Counted from the stretch's first letter, positions 17,337 to 26,556 are shown. The stretch: DNA of 64,000 nucleotides from Spirochaetales bacterium (GCA_024233935.1 JACKOY010000010.1:81932-145931); one strand, 5' to 3'. The notes: generated from the letters alone by a model not told the origin. Translations and numbers: made by a program.

Positions 17337-18443
17337 ATGCGAGCGTTCAGAGGCAGCTTTCGAGTACGACTTTTGGGAGTCACGATTGCGGGACTCGTCG
17401 GTCTTGTCGCGCCGCGGGCCTACGCCGACCTTCTGACTTTGAAGTCCGGCGAAAGCCTGGAAGGTTTCTTTGTTCGCGACACCGACGAAGGCGTTGTGTT
17501 TCGCGTTCGTGGCGGAGAAGAACGTGTGGTCCCGGCCGATGACGTGGCCGGATTGGAGGTGGGGTTCCCGGGAGAGCCGTTCTGCTTTGAGCGACGCGGA
17601 GCCGGTCAGGATTGCAGCGCGCTTCTGTATCAGTTTCAATCGGACCGTTTGGTGATCGCGACCGGCACCGGCTTTCTGGAACTGCAGGAGATTCCGATGA
17701 GCGAGGTCGAGCGGGTCGAGATTGATCGCGAGAGCCAGGCGCCCGAGGCGTTTCACGCCGAGCTTCCAGATGGAATCAACGTGGAGATCTCGCGTTCGGT
17801 CCCGCCAGCAGAACCGTCGGAAGGGGATCCATCGGAACCAGAAGCGGCGCCGGCGGTTCGCGAAACCGTGGTTGGTACCGTGGTCTCGCGGGACGACGTT
17901 GCGACACTGATTCGGCGCGAAGATGGCCAGATCGTTCGCATTCCCAACGAAGAGATTCGAGCGGCCGTGCATCGTCCGGAACCCGAGCCAGAGCCGGCCC
18001 CGGTTGCCCAACCGGAGTTCGAAGCCCGCTGGTATGATATTATGCCGGGAGTGCCCCAGTACCGCTGGGGACAACGCGGCAAGGGATCGCTGCTGTTTGG
18101 CGGTTTCAGTACGCTGGTTTTGGGCGTTTACTGGGAGTATCTGCAGGCCCAGCAGGTCTCGGCGGAGGCGGCCGGAGACCCGACCGTCTATCTATTCAAC
18201 AACACGTCCTATCTGGATGAGTTCTCGCGCCACCAGCGCATGCAACGTCTACTGGGCTACGGGGCCGGCCTGGTGTTCTTGTACCATTTGTTTGACTGGC
18301 GTTATCTGGGACCGCAAGAAGCGGTCGGCACTGGTGAAGCCGCCCAGGCGAGCCTTCGACCGACCCTGCGAAGCGAGCTTGTACAGTACTACGGGGACGC
18401 GGTGGAACGCCGCTGGCGCCTGGGATTCGAGATGCGTTTCTAA
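17337..18443 (+). CDS. DUF5683-like envelope protein
   Basis: From ATG 17337 the protein has 368 residues, a signal peptide cleaved near PRAYAD, a small beta motif (LTLKSGESLEGFFVRD) repeated later as VGTVVSRDDVATLIRRED, an acidic proline/glutamate linker, and a C-terminal domain (about 270-360) with PGVPQYRWGQRGKGSLLFGG and two hydrophobic helices, typical of DUF5683 proteins. It begins one base after the upstream stop, so it belongs to the phosphatase-TPR operon. Probably spans or is anchored in the inner or outer membrane. The open frame upstream of 17337 is antisense-like overlap with the previous gene. Confidence 0.75.
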   Translation: MRAFRGSFRVRLLGVTIAGLVGLVAPRAYADLLTLKSGESLEGFFVRDTDEGVVFRVRGGEERVVPADDVAGLEVGFPGEPFCFERRGAGQDCSALLYQFQSDRLVIATGTGFLELQEIPMSEVERVEIDRESQAPEAFHAELPDGINVEISRSVPPAEPSEGDPSEPEAAPAVRETVVGTVVSRDDVATLIRREDGQIVRIPNEEIRAAVHRPEPEPEPAPVAQPEFEARWYDIMPGVPQYRWGQRGKGSLLFGGFSTLVLGVYWEYLQAQQVSAEAAGDPTVYLFNNTSYLDEFSRHQRMQRLLGYGAGLVFLYHLFDWRYLGPQEAVGTGEAAQASLRPTLRSELVQYYGDAVERRWRLGFEMRF

Positions 18444-18446
18444 ACT

Positions 18447-18782
18447 TCAGGGCGCCGCATCGACGTTTTCGTGAATAGAAAAGAAACTATCCAGGGCCGA
18501 GAGCCGCAACACGTTCATAATATCGCTGTTCACGGAGACCAAATACATCTTGGCGCCGATTGCCTTCAGCTTCTTCTGCAGATTTGCCATCAGCGCGATG
18601 CCGGAAGAGTCCATGTACTTCAGGGCGGTCATATCAATGACCAGGCTCTTGATGCGTTCGCGGTTCTGATCGATATGCTGGATCAACTCCTTCTTGAGGT
18701 CACCCACACAGTACAAATCGACTTCCCCGGTCAACGCGACTACTTCGTGACGCGGGTGGTCCTGAAACTCGAATTCAACCAT
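18447..18782 (-). CDS. STAS-domain anti-sigma factor antagonist
   Basis: This 111-residue STAS protein carries the YMDSSGIAL phosphorylation motif near residues 56-64. It overlaps the end of the RsbW-like GHKL gene by eight bases, the classical antagonist-kinase pairing of partner-switching modules (SpoIIAA/SpoIIAB, RsbV/RsbW). Its 3' end is three bases from the convergent DUF5683 gene. Confidence 0.92.
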   Translation of the reverse strand: MVEFEFQDHPRHEVVALTGEVDLYCVGDLKKELIQHIDQNRERIKSLVIDMTALKYMDSSGIALMANLQKKLKAIGAKMYLVSVNSDIMNVLRLSALDSFFSIHENVDAAP

Positions 18783-20109
18783 GGGTTACCTCTGGTTCCT
18801 TATCGGGAGAGCCCGCGGCAAAAGCAAGCACCCTTTGCCCGAGGCTTTCGTCGTGCTCGCCGCGCGCGATTTTCGTATCGATCATCAACTTCCAGTTATA
18901 ACGTCGTCCGGGACGGGTTTCCCGGGCCTGGAAGAGGCAGTGAGCATACTGAACCAGCGCGGCGACCTGTTGATCCTCCGCCGGGCGGGGACCATGACCG
19001 GGAAACAGGTGCAGCCAGTCTGCCCCCAGATGCTGGCCTAGAGCCCAGAGCCGGGCCAGATTGCCTGAACTCCAGCCCAGCGAGAAAAGCGCCGAAACCG
19101 GACGCCGGGGTGCCTGACGCCCGGAAATCTCGCGGAGCAGGGCCGAAACCTCTTCGGTCAGGCCGGCCGCAAGGCTATGTCCCGAAGAGTAGAGTCGCAC
19201 GGCGGCACCGAGCCGGGCGCTCTGTCGTTTTGTGAGCCGGTCTCCGTAAAGGCTACGGGCCCATTGTTCGAGACTGCGCAGGTCCGGCAGGCCGTGCGCC
19301 AGGAGGTCGCCTTCGGATTCTGGCGGCGGGGGGACCCGTGCCTGTTCCAGCACACGCTCCGGTTCGTCTCCGATTTCCGCCCGGGCTCCCGCATCGAGCC
19401 CCGTTATCAGCAGCGCAAAAAGTCCGGGTTCATCCAGCATGCGATCCCACAGAGCGGTCTTTGCGGGAATAAGGGGATTCTTCAGTTGGGGTCGTAGCGC
19501 GGCCAGGTGTGTTGCGAGGGTGTCGTCGCCTGGCATTTGTTCGGGCCGTGCCAGCCGCGGTATGCGGCACTCAAAGCGTGTGCCGCTCTCATTTGATTCG
19601 AAGCTCAGGCATTCCGAGCCCAGGCCGATATTTGCAAGCATGCGTACGAGCATGGCCAATCCGAGTCCGCCCCCCTCCGCTTCGCGGGCCGTCGACCGTT
19701 GTTCTCCAAGCAATTCGCGCACGACGGACACCTCGCGCTCAAGCATAGGTGTGCTATTCTCAACTCGAAGGCGCAGGCCGGAATCTTCGGTGTCAAAGCG
19801 CACGGTCGCCGATAGCTGCGCCTCATTTGCCAGAACGAAGAGTTCATTCTGGCGCGATGCGATTGTTTCCCGGAACTCTTCCATCAGTGAGTCGTAATCC
19901 TGCGGTTCGTTGGCGCGGTGTGAAAAAAAGACACGCTTCAGGTTTGCCTTGAGGGCATTATTGGTCAGTTCCGTCAGAATGGATCGCAGCGGGGCGTGAA
20001 GCAGGCCCAGGTCCTGGACTTCCACAAGCGTCGAAAAGGTCCGGTACATCGCGTCCCAGCCATCGGGGTCGAGGTTGGTCAGCCGAAAGGTGTGCTGATC
20101 GGCGCTCAT
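18775..20109 (-). CDS. RsbW-like GHKL ATPase fused to an unknown C-terminal domain
   Basis: The N-terminal 195 residues form a GHKL (HATPase_c) domain: N-box ELTNNALKAN at 47-56, D-box region VRFDTEDSGLRLRVENS, and G-box EGGGLGLAML at 145-154. There is no phospho-acceptor His domain, which fits serine kinases of the RsbW/SpoIIAB type. Residues about 205-444 form a second, mostly helical domain with no motif I recognise (MLDEPGLFALLITGL; LFSLGWSSGNLARLW). Typical RsbW proteins are only about 150 residues, so the extension is notable. The gene overlaps the STAS gene downstream and the amidohydrolase gene upstream (ATGA). Confidence 0.8.
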   Translation of the reverse strand: MSADQHTFRLTNLDPDGWDAMYRTFSTLVEVQDLGLLHAPLRSILTELTNNALKANLKRVFFSHRANEPQDYDSLMEEFRETIASRQNELFVLANEAQLSATVRFDTEDSGLRLRVENSTPMLEREVSVVRELLGEQRSTAREAEGGGLGLAMLVRMLANIGLGSECLSFESNESGTRFECRIPRLARPEQMPGDDTLATHLAALRPQLKNPLIPAKTALWDRMLDEPGLFALLITGLDAGARAEIGDEPERVLEQARVPPPPESEGDLLAHGLPDLRSLEQWARSLYGDRLTKRQSARLGAAVRLYSSGHSLAAGLTEEVSALLREISGRQAPRRPVSALFSLGWSSGNLARLWALGQHLGADWLHLFPGHGPRPAEDQQVAALVQYAHCLFQARETRPGRRYNWKLMIDTKIARGEHDESLGQRVLAFAAGSPDKEPEVTHG

Positions 20110-21383
20110 GGATTGGGGGTCATTTCCCAGCTATTTGGCACCATGAAGATGGAGGCGGCCAGGCGCGCGTTCGCATTTTCAGGATGGCGCAGCGTACGTT
20201 TCAGGACGAAGTCGAACAGAAGCGGATTGTAGCGATAGATTTCATTTAGCGTTTCGCGCTCTGCATCGGTAATGAAGCCGGCGTCCCGAATCATACCGGT
20301 GCGTACGACGATGTTGATGGCGGGCAGGGGATAGTCGCTTCCATTAACCAGACGTTTCTGGAGTTCGGAATCCAGAAGGACACGGGCGACCGGGCTGTCG
20401 TGCAGGTCCTGCCCCAGGCGATTGAATTGTAGCATCGCCGAAATTTCTCCGAACACATGGCCCTTGTAGCGCGGCTCCTGCATCAGGCGTAGAAATAGAT
20501 CAAAGTTGGAAACGAGCGGTGTGTCCGCTCGATCCAGGTCGCGTCCGCGTCCCAGGCTGGCGCAGTGCGCGATCACAACGGTCACCCCATGATCGAGCGC
20601 GCTTCGCAAAAGCAGCGGATTTCCAAAACCCTGGGTTTGATCGGATTCAACGGCGGCTTCATCGCCCGCGTGACTCAAGAGAACGAGACCGAGTTGTCGC
20701 ATGCGGTCATAGTACGGGCCGTTGCGCGGGTCGGCCGGATCGATTCCCATGGCGTTCGGCAACCACTTGATGATACGCACACCCGCGTTGCGCACCCGGG
20801 TCAACTCCTGAAGAGCGTCCGACCGGCGTGGATGCACGGAGGCCGCCGCTACGAACAGATCGGGACGGGCTGCGGCCAGGCTCAGTACATAGTCATTGGA
20901 TACATAAAACTCCGAACGGGCCAGATTCAAACTGCCGTCAGGATTAAAGAAGCGATCGAAAGCCAGGATTACATACCTGCCATGACCGCGTATTTGGCCG
21001 GCCAGCCCGGTGAGTCGCTCCATGTACTGCTCATCGGCTTGCTCGAAGTCGTTTATGCCGGCTGCGCTTGCGTATACCCGGAAACGCATGTGCTTCAGGG
21101 GATTTAGATTAGAAAGAAAATCGGGATGCACAAAGCATTCCCTGCAACTGGTGCCGGTCGCGATCACATGCACGTGCAGATCGAGTAATCGCCGCCGATC
21201 AATGTCCTCATAGGCTCGGGCAATCAGTTCATTGGCAGCGGGGCTGAGGGCTTCGTAGCCGGACCCGGATTCGAAGACGTAGGCGCCGCCCACGCGGTTC
21301 AAAACGAACCACAATGCGATTGCACCCAGGACCAGAACTCCCGGCGCGAGGGCGGCGTTTGCAACCTTGCCGGAAAAACGCAT
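20106..21383 (-). CDS. Membrane-anchored amidohydrolase-family (TIM-barrel metal hydrolase) protein
   Basis: From ATG 21383 the protein has 425 residues. One N-terminal membrane helix (about 8-29) anchors a large amidohydrolase-2-type domain with metal-ligand motifs LDLHVHVI (HxH), IKWLP (strand with Lys), LLSHAGDE, VIAHCASLG and NGSDYPLP (the final Asp). A C-R-x-C-like pair (CRECF) after the HxH strand is unusual. Substrate unknown; extracytoplasmic location is likely. It is the first gene of an operon with the GHKL and STAS genes, so its activity may feed this signalling module. The frame extends 12 residues upstream to 21419; the later Met gives a better signal anchor. Confidence 0.8.
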   Translation of the reverse strand: MRFSGKVANAALAPGVLVLGAIALWFVLNRVGGAYVFESGSGYEALSPAANELIARAYEDIDRRRLLDLHVHVIATGTSCRECFVHPDFLSNLNPLKHMRFRVYASAAGINDFEQADEQYMERLTGLAGQIRGHGRYVILAFDRFFNPDGSLNLARSEFYVSNDYVLSLAAARPDLFVAAASVHPRRSDALQELTRVRNAGVRIIKWLPNAMGIDPADPRNGPYYDRMRQLGLVLLSHAGDEAAVESDQTQGFGNPLLLRSALDHGVTVVIAHCASLGRGRDLDRADTPLVSNFDLFLRLMQEPRYKGHVFGEISAMLQFNRLGQDLHDSPVARVLLDSELQKRLVNGSDYPLPAINIVVRTGMIRDAGFITDAERETLNEIYRYNPLLFDFVLKRTLRHPENANARLAASIFMVPNSWEMTPNP

Positions 21384-21555
21384 GGGCTCCTCATGATGCA
21401 CCCGGTCGTGGCATTTCAAGCACTATCGCTGCTTCGAGCGAAAATCGCACGCTCACGTCATTCCGGCCTCGTTCCGCATCCGTCCGGGGCAGATTATTTG
21501 GTTGTCAATTTTCTTTACTCCCCGAGGATTTGAAGTCACGATCCATGGAGAATAT

Positions 21556-22230
21556 ATGACCGCAGAAGCTGACAAATTGCTCGCAGAGCGCGAAAAGGAC
21601 TTTCCCGCAAACCTGTTAAAGGCTCGCGAAGGCTATTTGGAGGCATTCAAGGCCGACGACAAGAACGCAGAGCTGAGCGCAAAGCTCGCGCAGGTCATGT
21701 TCTGGCTCGGCGAATACAGCGAGGCGAAAGAGGACCGGGACAAATACTTCGGCGAAGGCGTGGAGCACGGCAAGAAGGCTGTGGAGCTGGCGCCCGAAGC
21801 GGTTGCCGCCCATGTTTGGTACGCTTCCAACATGGGTTCCCACGGACTGGTGCGCGGCATCATGTCGAGTTTGTTCTATCTGGGTCCCATAGAAAAGCAT
21901 GCGAAGAAGGCGGTCGAGCTGGACGAAACGTACTTTGAAGCGGCCCCGTTGCGCCTTCTGGGACGGTTCTACCACCAGGCACCCGGTTGGCCGGTTGGCT
22001 CTGGAGACGCCAAGAAGGCTCTGGGCCTTCTGGAAAAGGCAGTCCAGGTGGGGCCCCAGTTTGCGTACAACCACATCTACCTGGCAGAACTGTACCTGTC
22101 GCGCGGCAAGAAGGACGACGCGAAGAAGCTCATTGAGCAGGCCCTGGCTCTGCCGGAGCGACCCGACATGCCAATCCATTACAAACGGTCCCAGGCCGCG
22201 GCCCTGGAAGTTCAAAAACAGATCGGCTGA
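21556..22230 (+). CDS. TPR-like helical repeat protein
   Basis: The 224-residue protein begins at ATG 21556, preceded by GGAG at 21547-21550. It has no signal peptide and consists of TPR-like helix pairs (LLKAREGYLEAFKADDKNAEL, GKKAVELAPEAVAAHVWYAS, HAKKAVELDETYFEAAPLRLLG, LLEKAVQVGPQFAYNHIYLAEL). The GRFYHQAPGWPVGSGDAKKAL segment resembles TatT/RMD-like TPR proteins. A binding role is likely; partner unknown. The following gene starts two bases after its stop. Confidence 0.8.
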   Translation: MTAEADKLLAEREKDFPANLLKAREGYLEAFKADDKNAELSAKLAQVMFWLGEYSEAKEDRDKYFGEGVEHGKKAVELAPEAVAAHVWYASNMGSHGLVRGIMSSLFYLGPIEKHAKKAVELDETYFEAAPLRLLGRFYHQAPGWPVGSGDAKKALGLLEKAVQVGPQFAYNHIYLAELYLSRGKKDDAKKLIEQALALPERPDMPIHYKRSQAAALEVQKQIG

Positions 22231-22232
22231 TT

Positions 22233-23393
22233 GTGTTGGCCGGTCTGCCCTCAGGAGCCAATCGGCGCAGGAGAAGGCGCTTCGTCGCGGGCATTGCTTT
22301 ATTTCTCCTTTTGTTGCCGCTGGCCCTTTTTGCCGATCGCATTACGATGCGCGACGGCCGGGTCATTGACGGGAGCATCACTTCGCAGACGCGGACCACG
22401 GTTACAATCCGCACTCCGAGCGGACCGGTGACGGTCCAGAAGGCCGAAGTGCTGAGAATCGAATACGGAGAAAGTGCCGCCGAAGAGCAACGGCGCCTTG
22501 AAGAACAGCGTCGCCTTGAGGAACAGCGTCGCCTTGAAGAAGAGCGGCGCCTCGAAGAAGAGCGACGCCTCGAAGAAGAGCGACGCCTCGAAGAAGAGCA
22601 GCGCAGACAGGAAGAAGAGCAACGGCGTCTTGAAGAGCAGCGCAGACAAGAAGAACAGCGTCGTCTGGAGGAAGAACGGCGGCTACAGGAAGAGCAATCG
22701 ACCGAACCGGTGGACGAAAACATGCCAGAGCCCGATGGTCCTTCTCTGGTCGAGAGTATTGATGGGTTGCGTTTCGGAGCGAGCCTTGAGTATCGGGCGG
22801 GCAGCGGCGGCGAACTGTATTTTACGGACCCAACCAACAACTTGAATCGGGTCGATCCCTTTGACGAGGACATGTCGGCCACAAACGGCGTCGCTATCGT
22901 TCTCTGCCTGGACGCGTCGCTCTTTTACGATTGGTTGCGACTCGGTGTCGACGGTGGCGCTCTGCGACGTCAGTACGGCGTTCGCCCCCGCCAGCTTTCC
23001 TTGCTGGACCTGGATCTGGAGGACGTGTATCAGAATCTTTCCGGAACCGAGTTTTTCTTGCGACCGGGCGTGGGTCTGGAAGCGCCTCTGAGCGAGAGTA
23101 TTTCGGTCGCGGTGCGCATGGGCTACAACTTCAGCGTGCTGCGCTCCAATTGGGAAACCTACTCGCTCGAACAATTCCCCAGCACTGTGTTCGATGGTTC
23201 GGTGGAAATGACGCCGGAGGGCGTGCGTCAGTACAAGATCCACAACCCGCAGTTTTCCGGCCCCGTTCTGCAGCTCGCTTTCCAGTTTGACATATTCCGG
23301 GTTTCGGTCGGTCGGCAGTGGCTTGCGGGCAGCGCCTCCGGTGTGCGACTCTTTCGTGACGAATGGCTGATGGCTGCCGGGGTCATGTTATGA
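22233..23393 (+). CDS. Outer-membrane-type protein with a repetitive charged coiled coil
   Basis: The 386-residue product (GTG start at 22233) has a hydrophobic signal segment (about 17-34) after five arginines, a small beta domain (ITMRDGRVIDGSI; similar to motifs at 16.9-17.5 kb), a highly repetitive coiled coil of EEQRRL/EEERRL hexads (about 83-158) and a C-terminal region of alternating amphipathic strands (about 175-386) that looks like a small beta-barrel. The repeat DNA (about 22479-22707) is made of near-identical 18-base units and may vary in copy number. The stop overlaps the next start. Confidence 0.7.
   Translation: MLAGLPSGANRRRRRRFVAGIALFLLLLPLALFADRITMRDGRVIDGSITSQTRTTVTIRTPSGPVTVQKAEVLRIEYGESAAEEQRRLEEQRRLEEQRRLEEERRLEEERRLEEERRLEEEQRRQEEEQRRLEEQRRQEEQRRLEEERRLQEEQSTEPVDENMPEPDGPSLVESIDGLRFGASLEYRAGSGGELYFTDPTNNLNRVDPFDEDMSATNGVAIVLCLDASLFYDWLRLGVDGGALRRQYGVRPRQLSLLDLDLEDVYQNLSGTEFFLRPGVGLEAPLSESISVAVRMGYNFSVLRSNWETYSLEQFPSTVFDGSVEMTPEGVRQYKIHNPQFSGPVLQLAFQFDIFRVSVGRQWLAGSASGVRLFRDEWLMAAGVML
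22479..22707 (+). repeat. Tandem 18-base coding repeats
   Basis: About a dozen near-identical units such as CGACGCCTCGAAGAAGAG encode the Glu/Arg/Leu coiled coil of the surrounding gene. All copies keep the reading frame, so slippage by one unit would lengthen or shorten the rod by six residues without breaking the gene. Confidence 0.8.
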
Positions 23394-24571
23394 AGAGGGT
23401 CCGACTTGTTCTGCTGGCGTTCGCTTTTGGGCTGCTTGTGCCGGGCGTCGCCCGGGCGGAGGTCTATTGCAACGGCACCCTGGTTTGCACGGGCTACGGT
23501 GAGGGTTTCATACGTGGCATGAACGAAAACGTGCTTCCGGACATGATGCGTGGCGCCGCTGAGGGCGCCGTGCTGGCTGCGATTCAAGCCGCGCCCATGT
23601 CCTTGCAGGCTCCCGATAACTTTGCGTTCGGCTTTCAGCTCAGCGCCGGTTTTGGTCCCGATCGAGATTTTGACGACGGTAACCCGTTCTTGCACGGCGA
23701 TTCCAATATTCAGTATCGTAGCTATCCGTTTGCGTTGCCCGCCCAGGGCCGATCGCTCGACAGCAGCTTTTACGCCATCGTGCCCGGGACCCTGTTTGGA
23801 CTTTCGAAAAGCGACACCTTTGCTCTGCACGTCGGCTTTCATTCGCTTTCGTACAGCGGTGAAACCGGCCTGGACTTGTTCGATCCGGTCGCGTCAAGCG
23901 ACGGAGGCGGCGGTCGCCTGCGGGCCCGAAACTTCGGCGTGCGCTATTCTCATGCTTTGTTGGATTCCAGGGGTGCAGAGTTCTTCGGTTGGTTGGGCCT
24001 GCGTTTCGCAACCGGCCTGAGTTGGTCGCAATCCCACTCTGACCTGCGCGGCAGCTACGAAACCCGGGACTTCATTGACGCAAATTCTTTTGGAACCGAC
24101 CTGAGCGTGGCTTCTTTCGCCGCCCTGAAAACGGTCGAATATCAACAGACGACGATCATCGACTCGCGCACCCTCGTGCTTCCGGTCGAACTTCGCACCG
24201 GTGTGCAGGTGCTTTTTCTGTCTCTGGAAATTGCGCCCGGTGTGGCCTTAAACTATGGACGCCACGAGGTGGAGGCATCCATCGAGGGGCAGCTGTGTTC
24301 GGGGCCGCTCGGTAACTGCAGTGGCCGCAGTGTGCGCGAATCCTTTTATGAGAGCCTCGCTCCCGGCGCGAGCGCCGCGTTTTCCGCAGTCACGGCCGGA
24401 GATCCGCCGCCGTTTATTGCAAATTCCCGGGCTGAGATTCGCTCGCGCTCTGTGATCCCGTATCTGTCCCTCGCGGCCCGCGTGCATATGTTCGCCTTAA
24501 ACATCGTGGTGCAGGCCACGTCTTCTTCCGAGCAGACCGCCGCCAGCGTCGGGCTCGAAGCCACCCTGTGA
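23390..24571 (+). CDS. Exported beta-rich surface protein (Lsa36-like?)
   Basis: From ATG 23390, overlapping the preceding stop, the product has 393 residues. A signal peptide is cleaved near ARAEV, followed by YCNGTLVCTG, a pair of close cysteines, and then many alternating hydrophobic strands (FAFGFQLSAGFG, FYAIVPGTLFGL, VHMFALNIVVQA) that suggest an outer-membrane beta-barrel. The N-terminal cysteine pattern reminds me of the Lsa36 family of Leptospira surface proteins, but this is a weak recollection. It forms an operon with the coiled-coil protein upstream. Confidence 0.65.
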   Translation: MKRVRLVLLAFAFGLLVPGVARAEVYCNGTLVCTGYGEGFIRGMNENVLPDMMRGAAEGAVLAAIQAAPMSLQAPDNFAFGFQLSAGFGPDRDFDDGNPFLHGDSNIQYRSYPFALPAQGRSLDSSFYAIVPGTLFGLSKSDTFALHVGFHSLSYSGETGLDLFDPVASSDGGGGRLRARNFGVRYSHALLDSRGAEFFGWLGLRFATGLSWSQSHSDLRGSYETRDFIDANSFGTDLSVASFAALKTVEYQQTTIIDSRTLVLPVELRTGVQVLFLSLEIAPGVALNYGRHEVEASIEGQLCSGPLGNCSGRSVRESFYESLAPGASAAFSAVTAGDPPPFIANSRAEIRSRSVIPYLSLAARVHMFALNIVVQATSSSEQTAASVGLEATL

Positions 24572-24579
24572 GCAGACTC

Positions 24580-26556
24580 TTACGCCGGCTGGTGGGCTTC
24601 CGCGCGCTGGTGCGTGAGTCTTTCTTTAATTTGTGCGGCTTCCTGCGTGCGTCCCATCTTCGTGAGAGTGCGGGCGAGCACGTCCAGTGCTCCGGCGTGA
24701 TTGGTTTTTAGCGCCAGCGCCCGGCGGGCGTCACTTTCGGCCTGAACAACGCGAGCGTTGCCCAGATGGCAACGGGCCAGCACCGCAAAGGCTCCGGCAT
24801 GGTAGGGTCGCAATTCAATGAGGCGCCGCATGAGCGAGGCCGCTTCGTCGAAACGACGATTGGCCACAAGCAGCTTGCCCAGAGAATAGAGAGATTCGGG
24901 ATGTCGCGGAAAGATATGAATGGCCCGCCGCAGATGCTCCTCGGCTCCCGCAAGATCTCCGCTTGCGTAATGCTCGCGGGCCTTCGCGCGATAGTTCTCA
25001 AAAATGGAATGGCGTGCATCGTATTCCAGGACGACGAGCGTGATATCATCGGTCGGATCACTGCCGATACAAAATTCGCGATGGCGTTTCATTACGTGTT
25101 CAGCGGCCTCGTTCGCATCCAGCCCCGTTGTTTCGGCGATGGCGTCCGCCATGGCCCGCATTCCAAAGAACTGCCCCTGGTCGTCGGTCGCTTCAGAAAG
25201 ACCATCGGTAAAAATAAAGAGCTTATCGCCTGCGCCAAGCTCCACGGTCTGATTTCGAAAGTAGTCCGCCGCGTCAGGAAACATGCCGATCAGCGTGCCT
25301 TCGCCCTCGAGTTGTTCCGGTTCGGAACTGCCGCCGCGCAAAAGCACCGGAGCGGGCATTCCGGCCATGCTGTACACAACGTGCTGACCTGAGTCAATTA
25401 TCATGTAGAAGGCGGTCAGGTAACCTTCCATTTTTACGTAGCTCAGAATATCCAGGTTCACACTGCTGAAAACGTCGGAGGGCATGCTGTAGCGGTGGTT
25501 CGTAAATGAGATCTTGGCAATCGCCGAGATAAGCGCCGCCGGTACGCCGTGCCCGCATACGTCGGCGACCAAAAGCGCCCGCCGCCCATCACTCAGATCA
25601 AAAAAATCGTACAGATCGCCGGAGACACCGGCGAGGGCCCTGGTGTGGGCGGCGAAGCGCACGCCTTCCCAATCGGGAATCAATTTGGGGAAGAAGCCTT
25701 CCTGAATACTGCGCGCGACTTCTATCTCCTTCTTGCCCTCGCGAATTTTCTTTTCGAGTTCGTCATTGGCCATGTTCAGATATTCGACCGCCGTAACGAG
25801 CTCACGACGGTCCTGGAACAGGCGGGCGGAACGCATCAGAACAGAACGCACAAAAAACTCATTTGCCGATTCGCGGTGACGTGCCAGCGAGGGTTCGCGG
25901 GCTCGTCGGCTGCGCGCGCGAGTCTCGGTTTCCGGCGCTGCGATGTGTATGATCGTCTCATCGCTTGACCAGATGACTCCCGGCAGTTCCTGGACCAGTT
26001 GTTCGGGATACTGTTCGCGTTTAAGAGCACAGCGCGTCAAAAGACTGCCGCTGGCGTCGACGCCGATGAAATCGAGCACACCGGCGACCAGACCCTTAAT
26101 GAAAAGCAGATCGACCGTGTTCGGTCGTCCGATTTCGCCGTAACGCACCTCCAGCGCGTAGAGTCCCGACGACAACTCCAGCAGCCGACAGCGCGGGGCG
26201 ATCAGAAAAAAGGCGATCAGGGAAGGCAGGCTGGCGAGCACCTGGCCGGTTTTGCGGAGCAATGGGTTGTGCGGCAGAATGTACACCAGCGCCTGACTTA
26301 CACTTTCACTTCCGACCAGGTGCACGCCCTCCCAGGCATCCAGCTCCCGGGCCAGATAATCGATCACCGCCTGCTCGTCTTCATACGAGAGCCATTCTTT
26401 GTGGTTCAATTCCGCCAGAACATGACCCGCGGGGCGCTGACGCGCTTGCGCCAGCACTTCGTCCAGGCGAACGGGATCGCAGCGCTGGCGCAGAATGTCC
26501 AGGAACAGCCGCAGCCGAACCGCATTGACTTCGTAGTTCCTTTCGATAGTCGTCAT
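24580..26556 (-). CDS. SpoIIE-type PP2C phosphatase with C-terminal TPR and unrecognised N-terminal domain
   Basis: The 658-residue soluble protein has an N-terminal region of about 230 residues that I do not recognise (hydrophobic core strands LIAFFLIAPRCRLLEL, LLFIKGLVAGVLDFI), a linker/coiled coil (about 240-290), a PP2C domain (about 290-510; VSGDLYDFFDL, VADVCGHGVPAAL, FTDGLSEATD, DPTDDITLVVLE), and TPR repeats (about 525-645). It is likely a cytoplasmic regulator that dephosphorylates a STAS protein. Its start overlaps the stop of the RibD-reductase-like gene as ATGA. Confidence 0.88.
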   Translation of the reverse strand: MTTIERNYEVNAVRLRLFLDILRQRCDPVRLDEVLAQARQRPAGHVLAELNHKEWLSYEDEQAVIDYLARELDAWEGVHLVGSESVSQALVYILPHNPLLRKTGQVLASLPSLIAFFLIAPRCRLLELSSGLYALEVRYGEIGRPNTVDLLFIKGLVAGVLDFIGVDASGSLLTRCALKREQYPEQLVQELPGVIWSSDETIIHIAAPETETRARSRRAREPSLARHRESANEFFVRSVLMRSARLFQDRRELVTAVEYLNMANDELEKKIREGKKEIEVARSIQEGFFPKLIPDWEGVRFAAHTRALAGVSGDLYDFFDLSDGRRALLVADVCGHGVPAALISAIAKISFTNHRYSMPSDVFSSVNLDILSYVKMEGYLTAFYMIIDSGQHVVYSMAGMPAPVLLRGGSSEPEQLEGEGTLIGMFPDAADYFRNQTVELGAGDKLFIFTDGLSEATDDQGQFFGMRAMADAIAETTGLDANEAAEHVMKRHREFCIGSDPTDDITLVVLEYDARHSIFENYRAKAREHYASGDLAGAEEHLRRAIHIFPRHPESLYSLGKLLVANRRFDEAASLMRRLIELRPYHAGAFAVLARCHLGNARVVQAESDARRALALKTNHAGALDVLARTLTKMGRTQEAAQIKERLTHQRAEAHQPA

